Shown here piece after piece: positions 49,212-61,234 of a DNA stretch of 64,000 bases; positions within the stretch are counted from its first letter, which is position 1, and each line of letters begins with the position of its first letter. The notes beneath the pieces are model-generated. The model was not told the origin of the DNA. It worked only from the letters and a program-made list of their open reading frames with translations, and ran no database searches. The DNA comes from Tetrahymena thermophila SB210 (taxonomy: Eukaryota; Ciliophora; Oligohymenophorea; Hymenostomatida; Tetrahymenidae), in NCBI RefSeq assembly GCF_000189635.1, contig NW_002476420.1, positions 472,625 to 536,624 of the forward strand, read 5' to 3'. Made by a program: the position numbers and the translations under genes.

Positions 49212-51489
49212 TCATGAATTTTTAGAGTTTAGATACTAATTAGCATAATTGAATAGCACTGATGAAATTATACTAGCTAATGCTACAAGCAAACTTTGAA
49301 GGACTATTGGTGTTACTGTTATTCCTAAGAATTTAAAAGGATAATTTTACTAATCAAATTACACTTCATCTATAATTTATTAATAGTACTCTAAAAGATC
49401 TTATAAATATTCCTTAATACTCTAATTTTCCTCTAAATTTTATTTGGCTATTTACAAACCTTTGTTGTACAAAAAATTATTTGAAATCTTTCCTTTGTTG
49501 ATGTAAGAATCTTAAACTAGTAAAAGATCTTGAACGTAGATTTTATTATTATAAAGATTTGTAATTTAATCTGTAAAAGTTTGATTCAGATTAGCTCCCC
49601 AAAAAAGCACAAAGCAAACAATAATAATCATGAGGATTGAATCAAATCCTATTTCAACAATAATAACTATATTAATATTCATCACTTTAAAATAAGATAA
49701 AACTATTAGCAGCAAGCAAGCAAAAGCATATAATGCCATCACTGCTATTAAAATTTCAACTCTAAGTGAATAGGATTTACCATATGCCATAATTGATTTT
49801 CGTAGAATTGACCAACCTTTTAAACTTTCTTTTTTTAAAATATTAATAGTCGGTAAAACCTTCGATATGTTTGTGTCTCCTATCTTTCTAGGAATAAGCA
49901 TATAAGATAATTCTTGTAGGATAGTTAGCTTTTATTTTATAAATAATAAATAAGCGATTAGAAATTTAAACATTAGTAATAAATAACTCAAAAAAAAAAC
50001 CTCTAAAATGTTTTCTAAATATTAAATTACTTTTCTATGGAGATCTGATAAGCCAAAGCTCATTTGAAGAAAAATAGCAGAATATAGTGTCTAGACTTAT
50101 AATGAAAGGATAATATTTATTGCAATTTCATTCCAATACATTCCCAAAACAGAAGAAGAAAATGATATAATCAAAGCACATATTAAAGGAAGTAATCCTC
50201 TTATCACAGATAGTAGTAAAATTAAATTTTTAAGAGCTACTCTTTTTGAAGAATATGATTTTTAATACAAGCTAATCAGAAAATGGATAATAGTGTAACC
50301 ATCGTAGCATTATTAGTTTGTTTATATCCCTATTGGATCAGGCTTTTTATGTGTTTTCCTAAAATTAAATTATTCTTCCATTTTTAATCTACTATTTTCA
50401 ATTTAATCACTTGTTTTTTTTGAAGGTTCTACCATTAATTATATAAAAAATAGGTTAGGATCAGTGTCAAAGAACCTTTAAGTGTAATAAACCTGCTCAT
50501 ATATAATCTATTATGTTAAAATTAAAATATTTTTGAAAACAAAATTTGTTTATTAAAAATATAATCAATCTACTTTTTCTGTTTACTAACTCCAATCTTA
50601 TAAAAAGAGATCATACTTTAAATCTTCAATTTTTATTTTAATCTATTTATAAATTTTAATTTTTAAAGGGTCAAATGTTGCATATTTGGTAGAAATCTGA
50701 AAACACCTAAACACTACCACCACTAATAAAGTTGAAAAGTAAACCGCTTAGTTTATTGTTGAATGAGTGAAAGTGAAGTAGAACAAAATAGTAACAATAC
50801 TCATCAAATAATTCACAAGTTAGAGATAAACAGATCTTGATCTACCTATGAATTAAAGATTTCTACTTAAGTACTTTCCACCTAAACGAGTTATTATGGC
50901 AGTAAAAGGACCAAGAATAATAAAATATAAGAAATGATAAATGAAAAACTCAAAAAATTGTCTCTTCCTAAAGATCATATTATAGCTTTTTAAATTTTTA
51001 ATATCTACTGAATATTTGATTAAGTTGGCTTCTTCCTTTTCTTCTTGATCTTCTTCAAAATAATTATCCTCCAAGTGAGTCGTTCGAGAAGTTTTGTATG
51101 AAAGAAAATTATTTTTTGCTAATTCAGTTTGATTATTTGTTGGTGAGGATTTTTATTCAGTTTAAATTACAACATTGTCTTCTATGTTAAAAATTTAATC
51201 TTGTTTTTGTTGATTTCTACAATCAGTTTCTTCAATTTCATCAACCCATACTTCAGAATCTTATATATTTTTTTATTTCACACCATTCGCTTCTACTCTT
51301 GGCTAAGAATTCAATTACTGTTTTTAATCTGATTAGGAAAACAAATCTTATTCATTATTTATTAATATTAAAGTAATTATATTATGCTATGGTAAGTTTT
51401 AAGTTTTAAAATTTACCAGCTTTTTGTTTTTGTTAACTTTGCTAATCACTTTTACATGAATATAATTCGAGTTCTTTTTAATAGCTCAT
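49212..51489 (-). CDS. Multi-pass membrane protein, copy B, 679 aa, four exons
   Basis: Minus-strand exons 51417-51489, 50574-51346, 50031-50507 and 49212-49928, joining in phase to 680 codons. Exons 3 and 4 (477 and 717 nt) look base-for-base the same as in copy A, whereas the introns and the N-terminal half of exon 2 differ. Differences in exon 2 alter amino acids of the hydrophilic N-terminus (for example the stretch before NNQTE) but keep the frame. The acceptor of the first intron has lost its AAAG counterpart and the next AG, six bases on, is used, costing two residues. All membrane spans are intact. Same unknown function as copy A; both look functional. Confidence 0.82.
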
Positions 51490-52478
51490 AAATAAATAGA
51501 TTAAATAATTAATTTTTTGATTATTAAATTACTGACAAAATAATTGATTGATTGATTGATTGATTATTCTTATTGTTTACTTTTCACTAAAATGTTTATA
51601 ATCTATCTAATTTTTTTCCAACTTTAAACATTTTTTATTATTATAATAGACTTTATTTTTACTGATAATTTTTTAATTTTTGGTATTTAAATAGCTTTTA
51701 ATAAAAAATAATTTCAGAATATTTATCCAATATTTTACAATAAAAAAAAGCAGTAATGAAGCACTAAAATAATTGATTTAGAAAAACAGATCTAATTAAA
51801 TAAAATCTCATCATTTTTTTGTAAATATCACAAATTTAATTAATTAAAAATATTTACAATTTTTGTTTTTATCTAATTGAATATTTATTATTCATGTCTA
51901 GAATATAAGAATTCTCACTTGTTTATTAGTTTGCTAAAAATATATTTTAGTTCTTAAATAAACAATTATTTTATTGAATGTTATTGATTTCAGTAATTTT
52001 AAATTTATCAACTCTAAAAAATAAAAATTTTATACATACTTTTTAAACAAAATTTAAAATATTTGAAGAAAGGATGGCACTTATTTTCAGGCAAAAAAGA
52101 TACTTAGGGAATGCCTTAATTAATGAGCATTTACAGTATATTAAAAAATGACTAACAAATTCTTTTTAATTGAATGTAATATTTAAACTTTATTAGAGCA
52201 ATTTTGAATTTTAAATGCATTCATATTTTTATTACATTAACTTAATATGATCTGTAAACTAAATTAATTTGTCTCTTAATTTAATTTCGACATTTAAACA
52301 AATTAATAACTCGCTAATTTTAGCATGAATATTTTACATTACAGCAGCAAAATAAAAATTATTCGAAACTCATTTTAAATATTAGAAAAATTTTATTTTA
52401 AACACCTCTGAGAAAAATATTAGATAATATTTACTTTTTCTTATTTTATTTAAAAGAGAAAAGTTACCAAAAAAAACC
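51490..52478. other. AT-rich spacer, nothing recognised
   Basis: Divergent spacer upstream of copy B and of the small membrane protein gene. It has a short GATT run at 51545-51565 and otherwise AT-rich sequence. Confidence 0.6.
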
Positions 52479-52976
52479 ATGAAACAAAATTTAAAAATAT
52501 TTATACTCTTTTTGTTATCTACAGTAGTTTTCGTTGCTTATACTCTCGTAGGAAATAACAGATAGAGAAATCTATAATCTACTGTGAAAACCGCCACATT
52601 TAATCCAAATTATGGAAGTACGAGCAGCAAAGTCAGTGATGTAGCCAGTTCTACCTCGGGAAATTCTGGAAAGCTTTCTACTGGAGCTTAAGCTGCTATC
52701 TATGCTTGTTCAGCTATTGGTTTATTTTTAATATTAGTACTGATTAATTATGCATGGAGAAGATATCGTGCTTATAGATGTAAATAAGCAAGAGAAAAGT
52801 GTTAATAGGAAATATAAAATTTAAAAAATGCTCAATAACAAAATCATTAAATGAGTTAAAATTTAGGAAACTCGACTGTGTATAATCCGGGACAATAAAT
52901 TCCTAATATGTAAAGATATCCTTAAAATTATCAATTCTAGGTATACCCAAATTAAAATAATTAAAATTTTTATTGA
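52479..52976 (+). CDS. Small single-pass membrane protein, 165 aa
   Basis: Single exon to TGA. A signal peptide (KIFILFLLSTVVFVAYTLV) leads a short Ser/Thr/Gly-rich ectodomain of about 50 residues, then one transmembrane span (AAIYACSAIGLFLILVLI) followed by a basic stop-transfer (WRRYRAYRCK) and a Q/N-rich cytosolic tail ending NNQNFY. This is the layout of a type I membrane protein. No domain is recognised. The Ser/Thr-rich ectodomain may be glycosylated. It sits next to the duplicated membrane genes but shows no similarity to them. Confidence 0.8.
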
Positions 52977-54211
52977 ATTGATAATAGATCTAATTATATA
53001 TTTCAAATTATCAAATAAATGAATACTTTCTTAAATTTGTATGAAATTTAAATAAATTTTCTTGTTATTTTTATTATATTATTAAATTTGTGCTAAAAAC
53101 ATTAATTTATTTTTTGTTTTGAATGCCAATAAATAGAATTTTCTTATTTATCTATTTATTTATTTTCTTGTTTATTTATTTATTTATTTATTTATTTACT
53201 ATTTTCTGAATAAATAAAATTGATTTTGAATATTATTTAATAAAAATGACATTATTTTCTTGATAATAATATATCACATAAATTATAAACCTTCAAGTAA
53301 TAACAAATATACTTTAAATCCACATTAATGATCAATAAGATTAATTAACACCAAAATTTAGAAAAAAGTGAATTTTTGTCCAATATTTGATTTTTCAGAA
53401 TGATGAGGTTATCTACCTAAATTAAGGTTCTGCAGTATATAGCGAAGAATTGTATACCAGTGTTTGAAATAGATGCTTTTTTATAGAGCTCATTAATTCT
53501 TGTTTTATAAAGAATGATTGATTACCCTAGTTATTTTCCTGTGTTTTGAATTGCTAATTGATATTTAATGGCTATTTATTATTTAATCAAATTTACTTTT
53601 TTTTAACTTAATTAAGCTTTTTCAATCTGTAAGATAAATTTCTGTGTAATTTAAAGTGATTAATTAATCATCAAAGAACAAATTAATAAATATATTCACC
53701 ATTAATTTAATATTTCTTATATGAATTCATTATACTCGAAATTCATTTTTATGGCTAGAAAAGATAGAATTTTAAATTTACAAAGCAAATTTGAAAATAA
53801 ATTTTATCTAAAACTAAAAATAATAATAAAGAAGTATGAAACAAAAATTTCTATCTCCTTAACCATACTACCTACCTATCTACTATGTTTACTTTCTGGT
53901 AAGGAATAATTAACCAAAAAATATACTACCTACAAACAGGGTACCATTTACTCAAAGCTTTGAAATTACGCGTAGCTGAATCAATGGTATAAGTAGCGCA
54001 TGCAAAGGAGGTTCTTTAGAGTTTCTACAGGAGCTCAGATTGATATTATTATTTCATCAGCATAAGGATTCTTTCTTTATATTAGTTTTTATGAATTACT
54101 TGTTGAATAATTGTAATTGTTGCCTCAGAAAAAAAAGAAAATTAAGAGATTTAGCAAAAATTATAATAAAATATCAAATATTTATAAACTATATTCGAAG
54201 ATTTCCCTAAC

Positions 54212-54247
54212 AGTTTTGATTTTAGATATAATTAGAAAATCAAAACT
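54212..54247. repeat. Perfect 12-bp inverted repeat
   Basis: AGTTTTGATTTT pairs with AAAATCAAAACT across a 12-nt loop. Intergenic; function unknown. Confidence 0.8.
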
Positions 54248-54480
54248 TTTATTGAATTGATTGATTGATAATTAAAATGATTATTCATTCATACATTGAA
54301 TAACTTCTTAATATTTAAAATATATATATTTTATTTAAACATTTAATTTTATTAATTTTTTGAATCTTAAATACTTTCTATCTATCTATGAATGTAAAAA
54401 TTGATAATAATAAAAATATTTATTTATTTAATTTAAACATTTTATATTGTTTTATAATCCATCCAAAATATATTTAGTTA

Positions 54481-54483
54481 AAA

Positions 54484-54513
<30 letters not shown>
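54481..54513. repeat. (AAAT)n microsatellite
   Basis: About eight AAAT units in intergenic sequence just before the leucine-rich-repeat region. Confidence 0.9.
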
Positions 54514-54514
<1 letters not shown>

Positions 54515-54859
54515 GATAGGAAGGTAGTAGAAAATAATACTTAATATTTTATTGAATATTTATAATTTCTAGATTAAGAACAGTATTTACTAGAATTTTT
54601 CAACATATGATGACTACCTACCTATCTATAATTCTTACTATATTTTTAAGTACATCTTTTAGATAGAAATATTAATATTAAATAATGAGTGATAAACACA
54701 TTAACTTTTTTGTGATATCTTTTACTAAAAGAAAAATTTAAAATTTATATTTGAAAATTATTATAATTTATTTGTTGTTTTTATCATCCATTCATAAGTA
54801 ATTAAATTTCCATAAATTGCAATTCAATATTTTAGAGAGAAAAAATAAATGATATAATA

Positions 54860-54993
54860 GATTAAATATTACAACACATTAGAAGAAGTAAACATTTATT
54901 TTTTATGAATACTCTTTATACTTATTTTTATTAATGAAAAAAGTTTTTAAACTCTCCACTTTAGTCTCATTAGGTTCTCCATATTAATATGAT
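54860..54993 (+). pseudogene. Degenerate 5' exon candidate of the first LRR gene
   Basis: This stretch is similar to the candidate 5' exon of the second LRR gene (60571-60785), including an AGAAGAAGTAAA block and a GGTTCTCCATAT block just before a GTATAT donor. In the frame that would join the LRR exons in phase 2 it carries a one-base offset and a TGA at about 54941. It may be a decayed exon or conserved non-coding sequence. Confidence 0.35.
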
Positions 54994-55198
54994 GTATATT
55001 TATTTAACTTAGAAATATTATTATTAATATTTTTATAAATTTAACTGTCAATTTATTTAAAATATAATTTTTCTAATATTATAGAAATTATCATCAATTT
55101 TTAATTATTTTGATATAAAAATATTTTAGCTATTTTAACTTAATTTTTATTTTCCATTTTTACTTATTCATTATTTATTTATTACTATAAATTTACTT

Positions 55199-55260
55199 TA
55201 TAAAAACAGTTTATTTGTTTTTGATTGTGATATTTTTAATTATAAAAATTAATTTAAATA
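55199..55260 (+). repeat. Orphan copy of the LRR-gene intron start
   Basis: The 5' part of the repeated LRR intron (TAAAAACAGTTTATTTG and what follows) is present without a preceding LRR exon, about 240 bp before the first intact exon. It is probably the remnant of a deleted repeat unit. Confidence 0.75.
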
Positions 55261-55441
55261 AATAAATTAAACACTTTTAATTCATTTTTTAACTTTTTAT
55301 TTTTTATTTTGATTCTTATTTATTTATTTATTTATTTATTTATTAATTCTTTCTTTTTTAATTTAACTCATTTTTTTATTTTCAACTTTTGCTATGGGCC
55401 ATCATTAATTCTATCTACGTTTTTCTTCAATATTTAAAAAG

Positions 55442-58400
55442 TACTAAAAAAATTGGTGAAAAAGGTGCTTCAGACTTAAGTTCAGCTTTAGTAAATTGTA
55501 CTAATCTCTCAGATTTAACACTTGACCTGAGGTAAAAACAATTTATTTGTTTTTGATTGTGATATTTTTAATTATAAAAATTAATTTAAAAAAATAAAAA
55601 AATTTTTTTAATTTATTTGATATATTGGCTTATTTTTCATTTTCTTTGTGCTTTTTTTCTTCTTTCGTTGTTAATTAAGCTCATTTTTTTTATTTTTAAT
55701 TTTTATTTTATTATTAATTAATTAAGTTAATTCATTTCTTATATTATATCATATATTTTCTTCATTTATTTTTTCCTTCTAAATAACTAACTAATTAATT
55801 TTTTATTTATCACTCTCCTTCAATATTAAAAAGTTCCAATTAAATTGGAGCAACTGGTGTTTCAGGCTTATGTAATGCTTTATCAAATTCTTCTAATCTT
55901 TCGAATTTGAAACTTTTACTTTGGTAAAAACAGTTTATTTGTTTGTTTTGAATTGTGATATTTTTTTTTAACAAAGAAGTTAATTTAAAACAAAAAAATT
56001 CTTTTAATTTATAATTAGCTTTTTAATTGATTTATTTTTCTTTTAATTTTATTTCTGCTTGAGTTTTTTTCTTTTTTTCTTTGTTAATTTAACTCATTTT
56101 TTCATTTTCAAATTTTGCTTTTATCATTAAATAATTTATTTATTTCATATTTTTCTTCATTTTTTCCTTCGAACTAACTAATTAGTTAAATATATTTTCT
56201 TCAATATTTATAAAGTTAAAATTATATTGGTGCAATTGGTGCTTTAAGTTTAGGTTCTGCTTTAGCAAAGTGCACTAATCTCTCAAATTTGATGCTTGAC
56301 CTTGGGTAAATACAATTTATTTGTTTTGGATTACAATATTTTTAATTATAAAAATTTATTTGCTCATATAATTTAAATGATAGCTTTTTATTTGGTCTAT
56401 TTTTCTTTTTCTTTTTTATAGTGCTTGTGCTTTTTTTCTTCTTTCTTTTTAATTAAATTCATTTTATTATTTTCAACTTTACTTTAATAATTAATTCATA
56501 TATTTCTTACTATTTCTATTCTTCAATATTTAAATAGCTTCAATAAAATTGGTGCAAATGGATCATCAGGCTTATGTACTGCTTTAGCAAATTGTACTAA
56601 TCTCTCAAATTTAACACTTGTGCTTAGGTAAAAACAGTTTATTTATTTTTGATTGTGATATTTTTAGTTATAAAATTGAACTTTCTCTTTTAATTTGTTT
56701 GATAGCTTTTTATTTAATTTATTTTCGCTTTCTTTTTATTGTACTTGTTTTATTTTTATTTTTTTATTCAAAAAACAAACTCATTTTTTATTTTCAATTT
56801 TTGCTTTTATTTTTAATTCATTAATTAATTTATTTATTTCAAACCTTTTCTTCTTTTTTTCCTTTTAATTAACAAATTAATTAATTTTTTTTTCTTGAAT
56901 TTTTAAAAAGTGATAATTAAATTGAAGCAATTGGTGCATCAGACTTAGGTTCTGCTTTAGTAAAGTGCACTAATCTTACAAATTTGAACCTTGGACTTTA
57001 GTAAAAACAGTTTATTTGTTTTTGATTGTGATATTTTTAACTATCAACATTAATTTAAAACAATAAAACTCTGTTATATTATTTGAAAGCTTTTTATTTG
57101 ATTTATTTTTCTTTATTTTTTTAATGTGCTTGTGTTTATTTATTATTTGTTTCTTTCTTTTATAATTCAATTCATTTTATTATTTTCAACTTTTTTTTTA
57201 TTATTAATAAATTCATATTATTTCATATTTTTAACTAACAAACTAACTAACGAATTATACATTTCTTGAATATTTAAAAAGTGCTAATAGAATTGGAGCA
57301 ATTGGTGCATCAGGATTAGCTACTGCTTTAGTAAATTGCACTAATCTCTCAAATTTAAAACTAGATATTAGGTAAAAACAGTATATTTATTTTGGATTGT
57401 GATATTTTAATATATTTGATTTAATTTTCTTTTTAATTTGCTTGTGTTTTTTTTATGATTTTGTTAATTTAACTCTTTTTATTATTTTATAATTTTGCTT
57501 TTATTATTAGTTACTTAATCCACTTCTTACTATTTCATATTTTTTCTTCATTTTTTTCTTCTTACTAACTAATAAGTTACAATTTAATTTAAGATGAAGG
57601 AGCATCGGGCTTAGGTTCTGCTTTATCAAAGTCCACTAATTTCTCAAATTTAACACTTGAACTTAGGTAAAAAAAGTTTGTTTATTTATTTATTTGTTTT
57701 GGATTGCGATATTTTTAATTATAAAAATGAATTTAAAATAATAAAACTCGATAAAATTATTTTTATTTGATTTATTTTCTTTTTATTGTACTTATGTTTT
57801 TTTTTTCTTTTATAATTTTACATTTTTCTTCATTTTTTGGTTTAATTAAATAATTAATAATATAATATTTAAAAAGGGGCAATAAAATTGGTGCAATCGG
57901 TGCTTCAAGTTTAAGTTCTGCTTTAGCAAAATGCACTAATCTCTCAAATTTAACACTTCTCCTTAGGTAAAAATAGTTTATTTACTTTGAATATGATAAA
58001 TTTAATAACAAAAATGAATTTGCTCATTTAATTTATTTGATATCTTTTTATTTGATTTATTTTTCTTACTTTTTAATTTTGTTGTGTTTTTTTTTCTTTC
58101 TTTCTTTGTTATTTTAACTCATTTTATTATTTTCAAATTTCATTTATAATATATTCATGAATTTTTTATTATTTCATATAATTTCTTCATTTTTTCCTAA
58201 AAACTAACTTACTAATTGATTTAATACTTTTTCATCAATATTTAAAAAGTACCAATAAAATTGGTGCAAACGGTACATAAGGTTTAGGTAATGCTTTAGC
58301 AAATTGCACTAATCTCTCAAATTTGGCACTTGATCTTAGGTAAAAACAGTTTATTTATTTTTGGATTGTGATCTATTTAATTATAAAAATTAATTTAAAA

Positions 58401-59772
58401 CAATAAAGCTCGCTCTTTTAACTTATTTGATAGCTTTTTATTTTATTTTGTTTAGTTTCTTTTTTTTTTAATTTAAATTGTTTTTTTACTTTCAAACTTT
58501 TACTTTTATTATTAATTAATTTATGTCTTCTTTTTTCTTATTATTTCTTCAATTTTTCCTTCAAACTTATAAATTAATTATATATATATATTTTTTTTTT
58601 CTTGAATATTTAAACAGTGCCAATAAAATTGGTGCAGCAGGTGCTTCAGGTTTAGGTTCTGCCTTAAAAAATTTCAGTAATCTCTCAACTTTGACACTTC
58701 GCCTAAGGTATAATTAGTTTATTTGTTTTTGATGTTATATTTTTAATTATAAAAATAAATTAACTCTTTTAATTTATTTGATAGCTTTTTATTTAGTTTA
58801 TATTTCTTTTTCTTTTTTATTGTGCTATGCTTATTTTCTTCTTTCTATTTTAATAAATTTATTTTATTATTCAACTTTTGCTTTATTATTAGTTAGTTAA
58901 TTCATTTCTTATAATTTCATATTTTATCTTAATTTTTTCCTTTTAACTAACTGATTAAATTTTTTTTTCTTGGATATTTAAAAAGTGATAATAAAATTGG
59001 TGCAAATGGTGCTTCAGGATTAGGTTCTGCTTTAGCAAATTGCATTAAACTCTCAAATTTAACACTTGACCTTAGGTAAAATCAGTTTATTTGTTTGGAA
59101 TTATTATATTTTTTACAATAAAAAATAAATTTAAAATAATATAACTCATTTAATTTATTTTTTAGCTTTTTATTTCATTTTTTTTAAATTGTGCTTGTGT
59201 TTTTTTTCTTCTTTCTATCTTTGTTAATTTTATTAAATTTATTTTTTTATTTTAAATTTTGCTTTTATTATAAGTAAATTAATTCATTATTTATGATTTC
59301 ATTTTTTCCTTCTAACTAACAAATTAGTAAATATTTTTCCTTCAATATTTAAAAAGTGATAATTAAATTAATGAAATTGCCGCATCAGGCTTAGGTTCTG
59401 TTTTAGCAAATTGCATTAATCTCTCAAATTTGACTTTTCGTCTTAGGTAAAAATAGTTTATTTGTTTTGGATTATGATATTTAAAAAAAAAAAATAATTT
59501 TAAAGCAATATAACTCTTATAATTTATTTGATAGCTTTTTATTTAATTTATTTTTCTTTATCTGTTTTATTCTCATTATGTTTTTTTTCTTTATTAATTT
59601 AATTTAATGTGTTATTTTTAATTTAAAAAATTTAATTAATTCAATTTTTTTTTACTTTATTTATAAAAAAAGTGAAAAATAAATCAATCAAACATAATTA
59701 TCATTAAAAGTAAAAAATAAATGCCTTAAATCAAAAAGATTAGTTGTTCTAAAGATGATAAGTATGTGGTGA
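55442..59772 (+). CDS. Leucine-rich-repeat gene 1: twelve 90-nt LRR exons plus C-terminal exon (5' end unresolved)
   Basis: LRR exons: 55442-55531, 55834-55923, 56216-56305, 56538-56627, 56911-57000, 57282-57371, 57577-57666, 57877-57966, 58250-58339, 58618-58707, 58986-59075 and 59357-59446. Each is exactly 90 nt, open under the ciliate code, and flanked by phase-2 GT-AG introns of 205-302 nt. Each encodes one 30-residue repeat close to S-x-N-K-I-G-A-x-G-A-S-G-L-G-S-A-L-A, then K/N-C-T-N-L-S-N-L-T-L-D-L, the pattern of ribonuclease-inhibitor-type LRRs. The last exon (59673-59772) gives a basic tail (CLKSKRLVVLKMISMW) and TGA. The product would be a curved protein-binding solenoid; partner and role are unknown. 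No start exon could be fixed, so the gene may be partial or 5'-decayed. Confidence 0.82.
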
Positions 59773-60380
59773 AAAAAGGATGAATAAATATTAAATATTT
59801 GAATAATAAAATATTTTTTGTTTTATTATTTTATATTTTGAAATAGGAGAATTTTACCTAAAATATAGATAGATTTTATTATTGTTTTAATATTTATGAA
59901 TATCAATCATATTTTTGTACTTAATAATTAATTAGCTTTATAAAAAATAAAAACAAACATTTAAAAATTAAATTTACTGAAATAAATTAATTCCTCTAAA
60001 ACCAGCTCTCAGATTTCAATAAAAACAAAGCTTTTTATAATTGCTAATATCATATTATTTCCTATTAAATTATATTAATACGAAGCTTTTATATACCAGT
60101 TATATTTCCATCATAAATATTATCTATCTATTATATTTTATTAAGGAATTTGAAATCCATTTATTAAAAATTAGTTTAAATAGGTATAAAAGCGTTTATT
60201 AGGCGCATTCAACCTATATACCTAAATAACATATTCTTTAAAAAAAATTAATAGCATTTGAGAATAATAAGAGATATTTTAAAAATTATAATAATTTATA
60301 ATAATTCCCCCTTAATTATGAAACTAAAACAGAAAAATCTAATAAATTAAAATTCTTTTATTAAGCATTAAATATTTAAA
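59773..60380. other. 3' flank of LRR gene 1, repeated after LRR gene 2
   Basis: Contains GTGATGAAAAAAGGATGA-like and CTCTAAA(A/T)(C/T)CAG-like stretches that recur after the second LRR gene (63490-63780), showing the duplication unit includes the 3' flank. No gene seen. Confidence 0.6.
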
Positions 60381-60570
60381 TTACTTGAAAAATATCAGCA
60401 TATGGCTACCAATCTTTGATTCTTGCTATATTTTTAAGTTTATGATTTAAATAGAAATATTAAATTCAATAATGAATGTTACACTTACTTTTTTGTGATA
60501 CCACTTTGATAATTTATTTTTTGTTTTTATCTAAATTAATTTGATATAAAAATAAATAAATAAATAAATT

Positions 60571-60785
60571 TATGAAAATACTTATACTTAATTCATTTTC
60601 CATAAATTCTTTTTCAATATTTTTGAAGAAAAAAAAATAAGTGATATAATAGAAAAATTATTTAAAGAATATAGAAGAAGTAAAAATTTATTTTTTTATT
60701 AATATTGTTTTAATTTACATTTATTCATAAAAAAGTTTTTAAACTCTTCACTTTAAATCCATTAGGTTCTCCATATTTAGCTGAG
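60571..60785 (+). CDS. Candidate 5' exon of LRR gene 2 (no ATG found)
   Basis: A TGA-free frame that ends CTG AG at a GTATAT donor in phase 2, exactly what is needed to join the first LRR exon at 61235. It would encode a hydrophilic start (EEKKISDIIEKLFKEYRRSK) and FLNSSLQIHQVLHIQLR. Homologous sequence precedes LRR gene 1 but with a disrupted frame. No in-frame ATG lies inside it, so a further exon or a different model is needed. Confidence 0.35.
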
Positions 60786-61234
60786 GTATATTTAATTTAT
60801 TAATACTATTATTAATGTTTTTTTACATTTAATTTGATACAATATTATTTTTCTAATAAAAACTCTTATCTTTATTCTTTCATTTTTATTTATACAAATA
60901 TTTTTTAAAATTATTTTAACTTAATTTTAACTCATTTATTTGTTTTTCATTATTATTTATTTATTATTTTATATTTGATATTTTGAATCAATCTTTCCTT
61001 CTAACTTACCAATAAACAATATATCTTTTGTTCAATATTAAAAAATTATAAATAAATAGGATTTTTTTCTGTTAGTGATTATTTTTTTTCTTTATTTATT
61101 TATTTAACTTATTTTTTCATTTTCTACTTTTGCTTTTATAATTAATGTATTCATTTCTTATTATTTATATTTTTTTAATTTTTTCTTCTAACTAACTAAT
61201 TAACTACATGTTATTTTCTACGATATTTAAATAG

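Larger units (their letters stand above)
52977..54590. other. Spacer with a coding-like patch and a hairpin
   Basis: AT-rich, with a TTTA repeat near 53148-53202. The interval 53930-54080 is clearly richer in G and C than its surroundings and has two overlapping TGA-only open frames (see findings). A perfect inverted repeat lies at 54212-54247. Confidence 0.5.

Noticed and set aside
53721..53909. 62-codon open frame
   Set aside because: Lys/Asn/Ile-rich translation of AT-rich spacer with no coding signature; overlaps another frame of the coding-like patch.
54941..54993. Reading of the GGTTCTCCATAT block as a protein kinase activation loop (LGSPY...E)
   Set aside because: That frame does not join the LRR exons in phase, lacks the invariant APE, and no other kinase motif is nearby.
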